DNA of 64,000 nt. It comes from Apostichopus japonicus. Its lineage: Eukaryota > Echinodermata > Holothuroidea > Aspidochirotida > Stichopodidae. The stretch lies in contig NC_092582.1 in assembly GCF_037975245.1 (NCBI RefSeq), positions 8,144,001 through 8,208,000 of the forward strand, written 5' to 3'. This document shows positions 12,868 through 25,478 of this stretch, one piece after another (within the stretch, counting starts at the first letter, position 1; each line of letters begins with the position of its first letter). The position numbers and the translations under genes were made by a program. The notes beneath the pieces are model-generated. The model was not told the origin of the DNA. It made no database searches and saw only the letters and a list, made by a program, of their open reading frames with translations.

Positions 12868-12960
12868 GTTAATCTGCTTTCTTTGTAAAGCGCCTTGAGC
12901 AGTGACTTGTGTCTACTGATTTGGCGCTATATAAGTCTCATTTATTATTATAATTTTTAT
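12868..12960 (+). mobile_element. LINE (L2/CR1-like) 3' tail
   Basis: The sequence tgtaaagcgccttgagcagt, then tttggcgctatataagtctc and attattattat, is the typical 3' terminus of L2/CR1-type retroposons or SINEs that share that tail. Only the tail is recognisable; no reverse transcriptase remains. Confidence 0.6.
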
Positions 12961-13557
12961 AAATGAAAACTAAGCAAGAGTGAAATGCACATTTTGCTAG
13001 ATGATACCTTAACAGTAATTTTAAGTTTCCCTCGAACTGAAGGAATCATTGAAAAAAGGAGGTAGAATTCCGGGGTTGGTCATGTCAAAAAGTTAAAAAA
13101 AAAGAGGGGGGAACAGGACTGCCAAGATATCTAATATTTACCAGTTTTTTTTAAAAGTTGATGATAAAAGTAAGTCGCTAAACTGAAAGAGGCAAAAAGC
13201 TGTATCAATAAGAAGAAACATGATCAGACCAGTTCTATATAAGTCGAATGTGAAGTTTTGTAACAATTAACTGTACATTCTGGTATGTGCATGTAAACCG
13301 TACACAACAACTATAAAAAGCAAAGGTGAATTTGGTCTCTGAAAATATAGTTTGTGTAATTACTTCTTCCTATCATATATCACACCCAAAATGTCACACA
13401 CTTTAAAACTCAAAACTAAATTAGAGTAAAAAAATGGTTTCATCTACTTGAATCTCTGAATCTCTTAGTTTGATGGAGAGGTATTTTTTGTTAATTTTAG
13501 TTTGTTTGTTTTTTTGTTGGTATAATTTGTTTGGGCATGGGCTCACAACCATGTATT
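12961..13557. other. No gene recognised
   Basis: AT-rich DNA with poly-A-like runs; nothing further identified. Confidence 0.4.
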
Positions 13558-13712
13558 AAATACTTCTAGGGTGGGTGAGAGGGGAGAGAAGGGCACTGCC
13601 AAACAGAATATTACTTCTGGGATGGGGGAGGGGGAGGGAAGGGCACTGCCAAACAGAATATTACTTCTGGGATGGGTGAAGGGGGAGGGAGGCACTTGCA
13701 GACAGAATATTA
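13558..13712. repeat. G-rich tandem repeat, about 3 copies of 55-60 bp
   Basis: Three units contain tacttct-gggatggg, then a run of ggggaggg-aagg, then gcacttgcc-aacagaatat. The G-runs make each unit a possible quadruplex former. Confidence 0.88.
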
Positions 13713-15159
13713 CAAAAGATCCTGCTTAATAATACATAAATATATGTAAGCTATACAAACGAAGAAGTTTATAAATTCTTCAACATAGTCAAATGTTGCA
13801 AATTAGAAGCGCCATATTGTATCTAAACATCCTCCATTTCACCAAACTTTCTTAACAGGGGATAATGCACACCCATCCATTTAGACCCTCCACCTCCCTC
13901 CCCCCCCCCCCTTCCTGGGGTTATGGTCACCCGGAAAAGTTTGTTAAACATCCTAATTGTCAATCATCCTTACAATAAATTATATAAAAATGATATGTTA
14001 AATCTAGGCAGAAGAACATTTATTTGTTGCTATTATTTAGTGTTTACAGCCAATTATTAAAAGTCAGCTGAAATGGCATGTGTTAAAGAAGTTGGATTGC
14101 AATCATTGCATTTTTTATTCTTTCTCTGAAACAGTGAGATGGCAACATTGGCAATATTTTTGCGAGGCAGTCGCAATAACAGAGAGGCAGGTGCACCTCT
14201 CAAATGAATACCAGGGGAAACCCTGGACTCCATTTAGTTTATGCCACCTTTAATGGGTGGAGTAGTGCATATTTTTCAGAGTTGCTTGCAATATTAAGTA
14301 ATTGAGCTCAGATAAAACTATGGTAACAATGAAACAATTTTGCACCATCACAATAAACTGGTAATAGTTATGAGTTTGCAACAAAGTCAAAGATATACAT
14401 TCATTATGCTAAGTAGTTGACACCAGTTTCTCAATTTCTGAATGTTAAGCTAAGTAATTCCACATCATGAAAGAAATAAATTTATTTATGTGGAATGCTT
14501 AAATGTTTTCCCCATATTTTTTTTTTATGCAGAATTTATTTTTAATCAAATTTATAACAGTTTTAAAACTATTAATAGCATTATATCCTCTGAACTACTT
14601 AAGGCTCTCAGAAAATCTTGAAAAGTTAATAAACCCAAAAAAAAATAAGGAAATGTTTCAAGCATGACTGCTTGTCTAAAAAATTTAAATTATTAGATTC
14701 CTGCATTTGACTGAAAACCTGTATCCAAATTTGTCAGAATAATCTGGTTTTTAATCACCCAACTATGAGGTTTGCTTTTGATTTTTGTTCTAGCAGAAAT
14801 GAGGCCTAGAGTGAATTATGCATACAATTCAAAGCACGACATGCATTTAAAGGTCAGTGATATGTATTTATGGACTCTAATGTTTAAGTATATGCTTGCT
14901 TTAATAGTATATTGCTTGCTTTAATAGTATATGCTTGATTTAAAACAAAAATAATTTCTTGGATATTTGGATCATCTAAATCATTTTCTGATATTGAGTA
15001 GGGGTTAATTGTGATGACTAAATTGATTCAATTTAAAAAGGAAAATGTTACATACTGTATGAGAACAAGAAAAATACTCACTGGTTTCAATTTAATGTTT
15101 AGCGAAGCAAATGTATATATGTAGGTGAACCACTGTTGACTGCATCATGGGTGTCAGTG
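13713..15159. other. No gene recognised
   Basis: AT-rich DNA. A C-run at 13898-13911 and a small duplication of tgctttaatagtata at about 14895-14935 are the only structures noticed. Confidence 0.4.
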
Positions 15160-15510
15160 ATGGTATAAACCATGTATCAGTAAACACTATCTAACATTGG
15201 CTTTGTTTAGTGGAGTTAACAAACCTTTCCTCAATGGAATATCAATGGTGGTATTTATAAACCATACATAATTATCAAACACTAATCTAACAATTGCTGT
15301 GTTTGTGGAGTTCACGTACCTTTCCTCAATGGAATATCAATGGTGGTATTTATAAACTACATATCGTCAAACACTATCTAACATTGGCTGTGGTTAGTGG
15401 AGTTCACATACCTTTCCTCAATGGAATATCAATGGTGGTATTTATAAACTACATATCGTCAAACACTAATATCACATTTGTTATGTGGAATTCATGTACC
15501 TTTCCTTAGT
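15160..15510. repeat. Tandem repeat, about 3.5 copies of 88-95 bp
   Basis: Each unit contains acctttcctcaatggaat and atcaatggtggtatttataa, then a caaacacta-ctaaca block and gtggagttcac. The core starts at about 15223, 15318, 15410 and 15498, so spacing shrinks from 95 to 88 bp. The last unit is incomplete and more diverged. Confidence 0.9.
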
Positions 15511-18500
15511 CATTTTCATGAGATATTTGCTGTATGCATCTTCATATTTCCTCGTTACTAATTCCTGAAAACTTGGTGTAAAATTTGTTTTTCAAATGGT
15601 CAGGAAACTCTAACAAACGTTCTTATTAATAATGATAGTCTGTTTATTTGTGTTCCTTTAATTGGCAGTGGTGTCCCTGTTACATTCTACATATATCATT
15701 ATGTTCACTACGCTTGTCCTCTCATTTCTAAAGTCTATATTGCTCTGATTACCCGACATCTCATGTCCGTTTTGATACCAGATATCTCAAAGACACGTAG
15801 ACTACTTTAATATCATTCTTCCCCCCCCATAGCTATAATGGTACAGTATATCTTAAACAGGATCATATTTAAATACTGCGTCAATTTCTTCAAATTGCCT
15901 GTCTCTGTAACAGGAACTGCTTCCCTTTTTATCTGGATGATTTACACGATCTCAACAACGAGGAGCTAGATTTAAATAAAATATTAAGCAAAGATAAAAT
16001 AGCAAACTGTTACTTGAGAGGTTTGGACTTTGCCTCAATGGTTGAGATTGGAGGCAAGTCTCGCCAAATATTAGTAACCATGCACGAAGACAGATTTAGA
16101 GGAGATTTATTTTCATTCATGGTAATAAAACAATTCATTTTGTTCTTATCGTCTACTCGTAGAGTATTATTATTATTAGAGTAGGACCCTTGCAATATGA
16201 ATATAATATATATGTGAATTAATCAGGGCACACATCCAGAGTCTAAGCATGCTAACTTCTTCGATTTCCTTTTTCCGGAAACATTTCATACTGTAGTTTT
16301 TGATTGGTAATGTTAATCAAACATTTCTGTAAAGTTAATGCCATGACATATGATAACACTCTTGAAAATTCTGTTTATTGCTCCACAAAGCAAACACAAG
16401 CACTTTAGCCTTTAGATCGCCTACTTCATTTTTATAGTAGAGTTCAATGTCTATATACATAACCACCCTCTTACCTACGTAATAAGAACCAGGGCGAAGG
16501 ACTGTTATCATTATAACTCTTGACACAAAAAACTAACCCACTTGTTGATGAAGAGAAAATATCATAGATTCCTCGTAGATACATAATTCGAGAAAATAAG
16601 TTAAGTGTGTCAGCTAAGTGATGAAAAATAAATATGAAAGTTACCCGTCTTCTACGTGTATATGATTAACCAAATATGATTAACCAAAGACTCCGAATTC
16701 TGTGAACATTTTCTTTGATAGTTGCCAAGTATACTGCAGTTGTATTATAATATGTACGTTACTGCAACTTAATTAATGCATAACGCATCATGTTGTCAGA
16801 AACGTGAGTAGATTTTCACAAGCACAAACTTTTTGGTAAGAGGTTGTCATATTTTGGGGATTTGAAATCTGCCAGTTACTTGCACAGTGATACACTGACC
16901 TTTTCATGTCTTTGGGGAATAGGCATCCTGGAGATTCGGTCTGTCATTTAGAATTGCTGATGCTTAGCTGAATAAACAAACAATTTCTGAGGGTATTTTT
17001 GTGACCTTCCCACCAGCAAAAATATCCAACTCTTCATCCTGTTTAGAGTAAGGACTGTGTTATTTGTTTATGGTCAAGTAATATTTTTAGCTAGCTGGAT
17101 AATGAAGATACAATGTTATGATGTCATATATGCCATGGTCAAAAGATATTGGGAAGAGGTTAAGCCACCCAGATAAAAACACTCTACTTCATCTAAGCTA
17201 AGTGTCTGTGCTGCAGGGACAATAGATTGGATCATGGAAATAAGAATTTAGAAAATGATGCTGTGGTAGAGATGAAGATTAAATGAATTTCCTGATGACA
17301 AGATAAAATTGTTGTTGAAGAGAAAATATTCCACATTGCTGGTTGAAAAGCCCATCTCAAGATCTAGCCCCTAACTCAAGATATGGTTCATTGAATATAA
17401 ACCATTTTTGACAGAATAAACCCTCAACCACTACTCCTGGAGTCCAGGAAGTTGGATCATAGCAGGGGGTCTGTGATGTCATCTGGGCAAATACTCTTCT
17501 AAACCTTTAGTAAGGATATTATTATCATCTTGTTGATTAACCCTTGAATCGAAAACTGATACATTTAGAAATGTTTTACTTAACTGTCAAAGTGCTCTCT
17601 GTACATAGAATTTCATCAAAATATGTCTGTGATTTTCAGTAATTTTGATATTAAAGTAATCAACTTCGACCGCCAGAAAATCCTTTTAAATTGAAGCGGG
17701 CAACAGTCTGGTGGACAAACTTTTTGTGTGTGTGTGTTATACCTACACCTTTTGTTACGTATTGTCTTTGCATTTTGGTGTGAAATAAATCAAATCACAT
17801 CACATCAAATCAAATCAAATCAAAACAAATTATATTAAGAGAATGCAAGTTAAGTACCAGAATTATGCAACAACTGGAAGCATTTCACAGTTGAATGAAG
17901 AATAATTGTCACAGTAGCAGTAATTTAGCTAGCTTTCTGCACACATGTAGTAATGGTTGTCTTTTCTGTAAGAGCTACTGCAGACCTTAGTAGAATTTTA
18001 GGTTTTGTAAAATAAGTCACTTCATAACAATTTCTCAAGCACTGTGCACCCATGGAGTTGAATTTCTTTATATCCTTAAACCACTCTTTCTTCCTCTCTC
18101 GCCCTCTCTTCCAATCCATCCATGTTTTGGCAAACATGTAGTTTCATTTTATTTTCAGTAGGCTAGGAAACTAACTATGTCACTAGAAATTGATACATTT
18201 AAATTATAGCACATTATTAAAGACTTCAATTACAGCAATTTACTATTGACTTTTCAAGAATTTACATTTTGCAACAAATAGATGGCTTCTCAATGTTTGT
18301 CACATTAAAATACCAGTTGATAAATGAAATCTCCATCTTTTCAGAATTCAAGCAAAGATACTACAGATAGCACTGCAACTGGCAGCTTTGTTGCCTGTAG
18401 CAACTGAGTGAATTTTGAAGTTGAAGTTCTTTATTACTAAAGACTGCCCTCTATTATGTTCAAATCCTAATATGTTATAGCCCCCTCATTTTAATATATT

Positions 18501-19100
18501 TATATGTTGCATTTGCCCTATAAAATGTAGACTTTAGTATTTAACTCTAAGTCGTATGATAAATTAGAAGAAAACACTTTTGGTGGTTATAATGGATGTT
18601 TACATATATAGAGAATAAATAACTTTGGAGATGATTTAGCAATCTTGTACAGCAGTTCAGTTTTGATGCATTCACAAAGATGTCATTCACATATCTGATG
18701 CAACGATTGAGTTCAATCTTTTCATCAATCATGACCCAATTCTTGAGAAAAGATTTTTCTTTGTGACACTCTCAGGACATTAAATTATTGCTTTGTGGCA
18801 ACAACCATATGCCTTAAATTTGCATATATTGCAAGTTTCATTGGCAATAATGCAATGATTATGGGTCAAACTTAATATACAGCAGAGCAACAGGAGATGA
18901 ATTCATGATATGGTCTAGAAGTTATTTTAGAATTTCTATATCAACATAAGCAATGGTCATGCACAAAGTTTCACTGGCCATGTTCAATCATTAAGATCTG
19001 TCAATTAATTGTCAAATTCATTTGATTTAACAAATTGCATGTAGACTTACTTCATACATGCCTGTGTAGTATATATATTTAACAATCCAGCAATGTTGAG
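15511..19100. other. No gene recognised; CAAAT microsatellite
   Basis: AT-rich DNA without a supported exon. A (CAAAT/CACAT)n tract lies at about 17786-17826, after gtgtgaaataaatcaaat, and may be the 3' tail of a retroposon. A short GT run occurs at 17726-17740. Confidence 0.4.
17786..17826. repeat. CAAAT-type microsatellite
   Basis: Repeats of caaat and cacat following aataaat. Simple sequence; possibly a retroposon tail. Confidence 0.8.
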
Positions 19101-19325
19101 TATGTATGTATGTATTTTGGATCCTCTTGCAAGCGGGAACTCGCAAGAAGCCTCATTGACCGATGTCAGTCTCTTACTGTAGATTCATATTTAACGTCCA
19201 TGATTAAAAATTGTCAATTGTCAACAACTCTGTAACTGGACGACACACATTAATCTTGGAGTGACTCGAACCAGGGACCTTATGATTGGAAGGCACCGGC
19301 GTTTACCACTGAGCTAACACTCCTT
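19101..19325 (-). mobile_element. tRNA-derived SINE, copy 2 (small internal deletion)
   Basis: Same family as the copy at 11551. On the minus strand it runs from a head with A-box (tTAGCTCAGTGGTaaacgcc) and B-box (gGTTCGAGTCactcc) to a (CATA)n tail. Relative to other copies it lacks about 20 bases around ggcttatcaaagccgcaagc. Confidence 0.9.
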
Positions 19326-20517
19326 ACGAGTGGTTCTTGAATTGGGTTCACGGCTAAAATTAGATACCTTTCTTAACAATTCAATTACAGCTCTATTCTC
19401 ATTTCTCACATATTGAAAAAGATGTGATGAAAACAAACTTTTCAGAGAGACTGTTGTCGGTTCAAATAAATGCATGTAAACATCCCATTGTTTCCCAGCA
19501 TGCAGAGGAAAGGTCCTCCAACCTTTCATATATAGCTGCCTCCAATAATGATTGTTTTGTTTTGTGCATCTGACCTCAAGAAATGAAGTTAGTGAGATCT
19601 AATTTTGAAGTGCACAATCACATTTCATCTTTTGTTGTACTTTAATTGCATAAACTCAAAATTGTGGTTTGTGAAACCTTTTAAGGTATAGCAGGTTATA
19701 TTACATTGCAACCCTTAATTGTATTACTAGACCTCTCTTGTGAAAACAAGTTTCGTATTCAATTACCTCCTCAATTTTTCCAATTTGTAAAATGGTTTGC
19801 TTGCACTATGGGACAGATTCAGCTGGAAAATTAAGTTATATTGCCATGACGACCAGAGAAAATAGGTTGACAGCGTTTTTTTTCATGAATATACAGTGTA
19901 ATTTTACTACATAAACTTGTGTTTGAAGGTGGTTAAGTAATTTGCATTTGCTGTGGAGAATTTACATAAATATCAGCTGAGAGGTAAATCTTTGTCCTTG
20001 ACCCTGGCTCTTTGAAAGCATGTAATCTAGCTGGAGTTTATTTTATATTAAATTTATTCAAAGATTGGATTCAATAAGCTTAGTCTTTCTTATCAGTTCT
20101 TAGAATGTTGACACAATTTGGAGATGATCTGTTTTTCGTCACCTGGAAAGGTGTTTTCAAGTTTTGCCAATAACTGTGTCACTATATGTAATATTATACG
20201 ATACGAATGAAAAGATTTTACTTGAACAAATTCAGATTAATTGTGTAATGCTCGAAGTTGGAGCAATATATTGTGAGCTAGGACACACTATTTCTCTACA
20301 GTATTGTGCCAATGATATAATAGTTCACATTTTATTAATATTTACTGCACGTTGGTACCATTTTCTTGATTTTTTATCTGTATTGACAGAAAAATAAAAA
20401 GAAGTATCCATGAAGGAACTCTCAGTTTAGTTTGTGGACCAATTCCACTGTAACAGGCACTCATATGTAGATGAATGAGGTAATACTATCATAGTGCAAC
20501 ATACAATGCATACATTA

Positions 20518-20750
20518 GGAGTGTTCTAGCTTAGTGGTTAACGCCGGTGCCTTCCAATCATATAAGGCCCAGAGTTCGAGTCACTCCAAGATTAATGTAT
20601 GTCTTCCAGTTATAGAGTTGTTGACAGTTCATAATCATGGACATTAAATATGAAGCTAAGAGACTGACTTCGGTCAGCTTGCGGTTTGATAAGCCAATGA
20701 TGGCTTCTTCGCGAGTTCCTGCTTGCAGGAGGATCTAATATGTACATACA
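20518..20750 (+). mobile_element. tRNA-derived SINE, copy 3 (full length, with target-site duplication)
   Basis: The only copy in + orientation. It starts ggagtgttctagcttagtgg, keeps the B-box region aGTTCGAGTCactcc, and ends in gcttgcaggaggatctaata and a short CATA tail. ATACATT occurs directly before (20510-20516) and after (20751-20757), consistent with a target-site duplication from LINE-mediated insertion. The first and last bases of the head (ggagtg, cactcc) are complementary, as in a tRNA acceptor stem. Confidence 0.92.
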
Positions 20751-23282
20751 ATACATTCAAAGAGGAGTGAAGACCCAGCTATGCTGAGACACAGGGACAA
20801 TCAAACCTGGCTCCCTTGTTGCACCCTTTGATTTCCCTTGATATGAAAATAAGAAAAAATTGATCTCATTCTTTATCCCATATGTATTTCCTGCACCTCC
20901 TCCATATTTGCTCATTCCCCTGAATTGATGTCGGGTCCTAGGGATGTAGCCTCATTTTTTCAAAAAAATATTTTAATTCATCACCGATCAATAGCCATTT
21001 GTAATTACAAACCTGCAATCATTACCTCTATCGATTGTATTGAAAATTAATGTGATATTGATTGTGTCGATTATTCCAAATCGAGGTTTAGCGCTAAGAG
21101 AGCTAAATTTGATTAGTATTGCCCTCAAAATCTGATCAGTACTATATGTCATTCCAAACCTTCATAATATTGATTAAATTAAAACACACTGATTAAACGG
21201 CCAAATCCCAAATCCTGTCCATTAGTCGTTATAACTGTTTGAATTCCTGCTATTACAAGTACTATTAAACAGCCCAGAATAAATATGTTTACTTAACTAC
21301 ATAAATATGAATTGCAGAGTAAAAGTTAAATGCAATTGGGTCACCCTGTTACCGTTGAAATATTCATTGGCAGCTAGCCAAACTGACTAGGACAAATTAA
21401 GCTTCATTTCATACGTCAGTCTGTGAGTTTGGCAAACTTCCAATAAAACCCTCAGTTTTTGACAAAATGCAAGAAAAGTTAAGAAAAAGTCTTCACTGGG
21501 CTCTTCACTGTTCATTATTTTTAATATCATTTAGAATGACAGATGTGACCTGGCAATAAGGATTTGTAGAAATGATTATTTATTTTTGGTAAGGACCACA
21601 AAGTGAGCTACAGTTATTTTTATCTGAACAGAGAATTTCATATTACTTTGTAACTTTTTTTGATACCCTTTTGATTTCTGTCTTTGTAGTTTTTTGAACA
21701 AACTAACCCCACAACACATTCTAAAATGACAAGTTAATTGGTGCTGTGCATGAGTCATAACCCTATAAATCCAATCATAATAAAAGGGAGATGAAATCTA
21801 TAATAATTTAATACTTACAAAAAGTTTTGCCTCAACATGTTTATATATTTTCAGCCCATTCTATGGAATCTTTTTTTTTTTTGGGTACGAGCCAAAACTG
21901 TATAGTAGATTGCAGCCACAAAGTCATGTCTGTTCCGGTTGTAATCTTGTTCACCAATCTTGAGACATGTATGTCAACAGCTTGACTCATCTCGTCTGAT
22001 GAGACTTGAGACGCACGTATGCGTATGAGACGTCATCTCGTCTGATCATATGAGACGTGGCAGGCCTGACATGATGACTGAGACGGAGGCTTCGTTATCC
22101 TCTTCATTAATCCTGATACTTCCAAATCATTTTCAAACATGTCCATGTGATCTTTCATCTTATCACCCACTTATCTCTAATAAATACGCTGTAAAACTTC
22201 AATTTTTGAAACTGAATAAAGACCCAGGAAAATTATTGATGTTGCTTCATAGATTTGTGAAACTTGATTGTGATTGTGAATGTGAAAGTACATATAGACA
22301 TACTAAACAGTTCAATATTGCTTTGAAACTGCTTTAAAACTTCTGTTGAGACATTGACAATAAGTACCTCAAGTTTTGGGTCACTTCCTGTCCTATGTAT
22401 AATAATAATAATAATCAGCAATTTTTTTATGACGCTTAAGCGACCACAAATGTGGGAGAAACCTGCAAGGTTTTATGGATTACAACTTACACGTTGGGTG
22501 GCTTCCAATTCAACATTTTAAGTCAAATTTGACATTTTGTCAATTTAGAAAGTCATTTCAGATGGGAAACTGTAGATTGCTCTTGGATAAAAAACCCACC
22601 TTACTATGACTCGTGCAGACCTTAACATTGTTATTAAAAATATGCCTCTTAATTTTATTAGACAAATTTTACAACCAGCAAGTTGACCTCATAAATTTAA
22701 AAGAGGCATTAATTTTAGGAAACTGAGTATATTTCAAACAGTTGACAAGAATGAATTCAAATAATTTAATAAAATGCTTTTGGGGTCACTCAGCAGTGTT
22801 AAGTTTGAAACAAAAGTTATAGGAGTAAGTGAATGTAACAATTGCTTCTGTACCTGAATTGCTGCCAGATAATAGCTCCTTTGGGAGGGGGGGGGGATGG
22901 GGAGGGGATTGTCTTTTGTTAATGTTTCAACAGTGTATGATGCTAGAAAGACACCATAATGTAGATCATTAGCTGGAAAAGTTTAAATTACTTTTTATCT
23001 CAAACAGTGAAATTTAGAAGTCAACAATTATTGAAATTTCCTAGTTTTTACTTTTTAACCTGATTTATATGAAGAAGTGTCTTGGCAATAAAATGTTGAC
23101 ATTCAAAATCAAAAGTCTAAATAAGAGTGCCTGTTGTTGATAATAAATCTTACAGATTTGTCTTGGATGGTTAATTGGATGGTTAATTGATCAATATGGT
23201 TAATTGATCAATATCTTATTTAGAACAATAATTAGTATTCTCAGCCTAGTTTTGGTCAAAATTCTACCCAAATCAAGGAATA

Positions 23283-23405
23283 ATTTATACGGTATTGCAT
23301 CACAAAAATGCTATGCAAAATGGCTCTACGAAGTGCAAAAATGTATAGCAGTCTTTGTACACAGGAAATGTAGTATTTTTATAAAGGACAAAAAGGTTGA
23401 GTGCT
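23283..23405. repeat. Diverged dispersed repeat, member A
   Basis: Aligns with 49385-49510 by eye: ggt-t-gcat--caaaatgctatg, then aagtgc-aa-atg-atagca and ttgt-cacag, then agtaatttataaag-like ends. Divergence is high, so this would be an old copy of an unnamed repeat. Confidence 0.5.
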
Positions 23406-25442
23406 TTTCAAAACTGCTATGCAAAATTTAAACACTAGATTATTCTCTGCTAATAGAATCTTGCTTTAACTATAGTCCTTGTATTACATTGTTGTTGTTT
23501 TAGTTATGCAAACGTCGCCCTCTACAGTAGTCTATGGCTGAGATTTATTATGAAAATTGATCTTGATCTTGTATGGCCAGTTGTAATTGTATAAAATGAC
23601 ATGCATGCGTGAAAAAGCAATATCGACCTCCATTTTTCATTGAGGGCTTCCGTGCCAAATAAACAATCCTGTAAGGTCACGCTGTGTCCCAATTTGACAA
23701 GTTCCACAAGTAAAGATACTTTACAGTAGAAAATGTTACATGTTGTATGGAAACCAGTTCAAGATGGCCAAGTTTAGTTTAAAGCAGGGAGTCTTCCACA
23801 CTGTTAAGCTTTTAAGCTTTGTGGAAGACTTCCCTCTACTTTGTACTTTTGTGGAAAAACAAATAAATAAATATAAATAAATAAAAGCAGATTTCTATTC
23901 AAGTTGACTGAGAAAAATAAAGGAAAATTTCACCGAATGAAGCTAGGTTTACGAGAGAGTAATTGATATACCCTTAACAATTATTTTGTCAACCAGACAC
24001 TTTTTCATTTATTTATTAAAAGAACCTTGCAGAAAGCAATTTGGAAGTTAAAACTGCAAAAGTTTAGACTTTTTATATATATATCTGTATGTTAGTCATT
24101 ATTCTTTATATATTAAAATAAATAAACAAGTATATATAAATATTTATTTACTTGAAATTGTAAATATTAATATTTCCCAACAATTATAAATTATTTATTT
24201 ATATGTATTTACACATAAATCCACCTACACATTATTTTTGTGTTAAACTAAAGACTTTAATATAAAGTACTATATTTATAATACATGGACCGGAATACAG
24301 TGGAAAGATATTCATCAGCCATGGTTTTCTCAGGATTGATGTTGAAAAACTAATGTTAATAACAATCCTGAATTTTATACGTAAGTTAACAGCCCATTGT
24401 TTCAGCTTCATGTAACATTATTACCTTTTTAGTCTTGCTTAAAATGCTATTTCTCTGATCCTTCCTTCCAGATGCAGTCTTTAATCAATATATTACACAA
24501 TCAAACTTTTACATTGTCAGTTTCATAAAGCACCAGGGGAATATGAGGAGAAGAGGAAAGAATATACCTCACATAATAGTTTTATTGGTTGGTTGGAAAC
24601 AATGTTCACCCATATCAGCCAACTTTGATTTGGTAATATTAATATCTTAGCTGTTTATTGATGAAGTACAGTCAAAGAGATCATGTGAATCTGATTGATG
24701 CCAAACTTCAATGAAGCATTATACGTGGCTGTTTTATTAATATTCCCTCTCTTTTGTTCTCAGCGAACAGTATCGAAATAAATTAATATATAAAAAAAAC
24801 TGTGTTTGACCTTAAATGTAGTTATATATGCCCTGGGACTGATTATTGCTTCAGGCACCAACAGGTTTTTATTATTATGAACTTAAATCTTTCTCGTTTT
24901 AAAACTGTGAATATCGACGGCTGTACGTATGAACAAACCAGTAGTCGTCAATACATATATATAAATACACAGGTCCGTGTGTCTGAATTAAGTATCTGAC
25001 AACTCATCTTTCGGTAGAGATCGTGATTCGTTAGCAGCACATGTAGTCTGATTGTGGTTCAACTATAAGGTCTTATTAGGTGCTGCAACTACAGCATCCT
25101 GTTAGTCAGTGCACGCCGGCATGCTTAACTTATTACTCGCATCAAATGTGTCTTGATTCAAATGGAGAAAAGCGTCTGCTAGCTTCAGCTATCTCTTCTT
25201 TCACTCTCGCTAATGGAGGATAGTGTTTCAATCTTTGTGCGTGGAAGTATTTGCATTATTTGAATCTGCTTAGATGTTTCTCAGCGGTGGTTTTTTAGAT
25301 TCGAGGAAGGTTTGAGGAATCAGTTCTGTTTTAAGCAAGCATTTAGATTTAATTGTTTCTCATGAGGAATTTGTTTTGTTAAGATTTGATCTTTTGAAGA
25401 GAGTGTATCAGAGCATGTTGTGTGTTTGACTTTGATTTTCTT

Positions 25443-25478
25443 TTGGGGAGGGGGAAGGGGGGAGGGGAGGGGGAGAGT
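25443..25478 (+). other. G-rich tract with quadruplex potential
   Basis: Five or more runs of four to six G separated by one or two purines. This fits the usual G-quadruplex pattern on the + strand. A similar tract lies at 30293-30329. Confidence 0.6.

Noticed and set aside
20518-20590. Possible functional tRNA gene
   Set aside because: The A- and B-box regions and acceptor-like ends fit a tRNA, but the D arm is imperfect, the sequence continues into a shared SINE body and it is repeated in the window.
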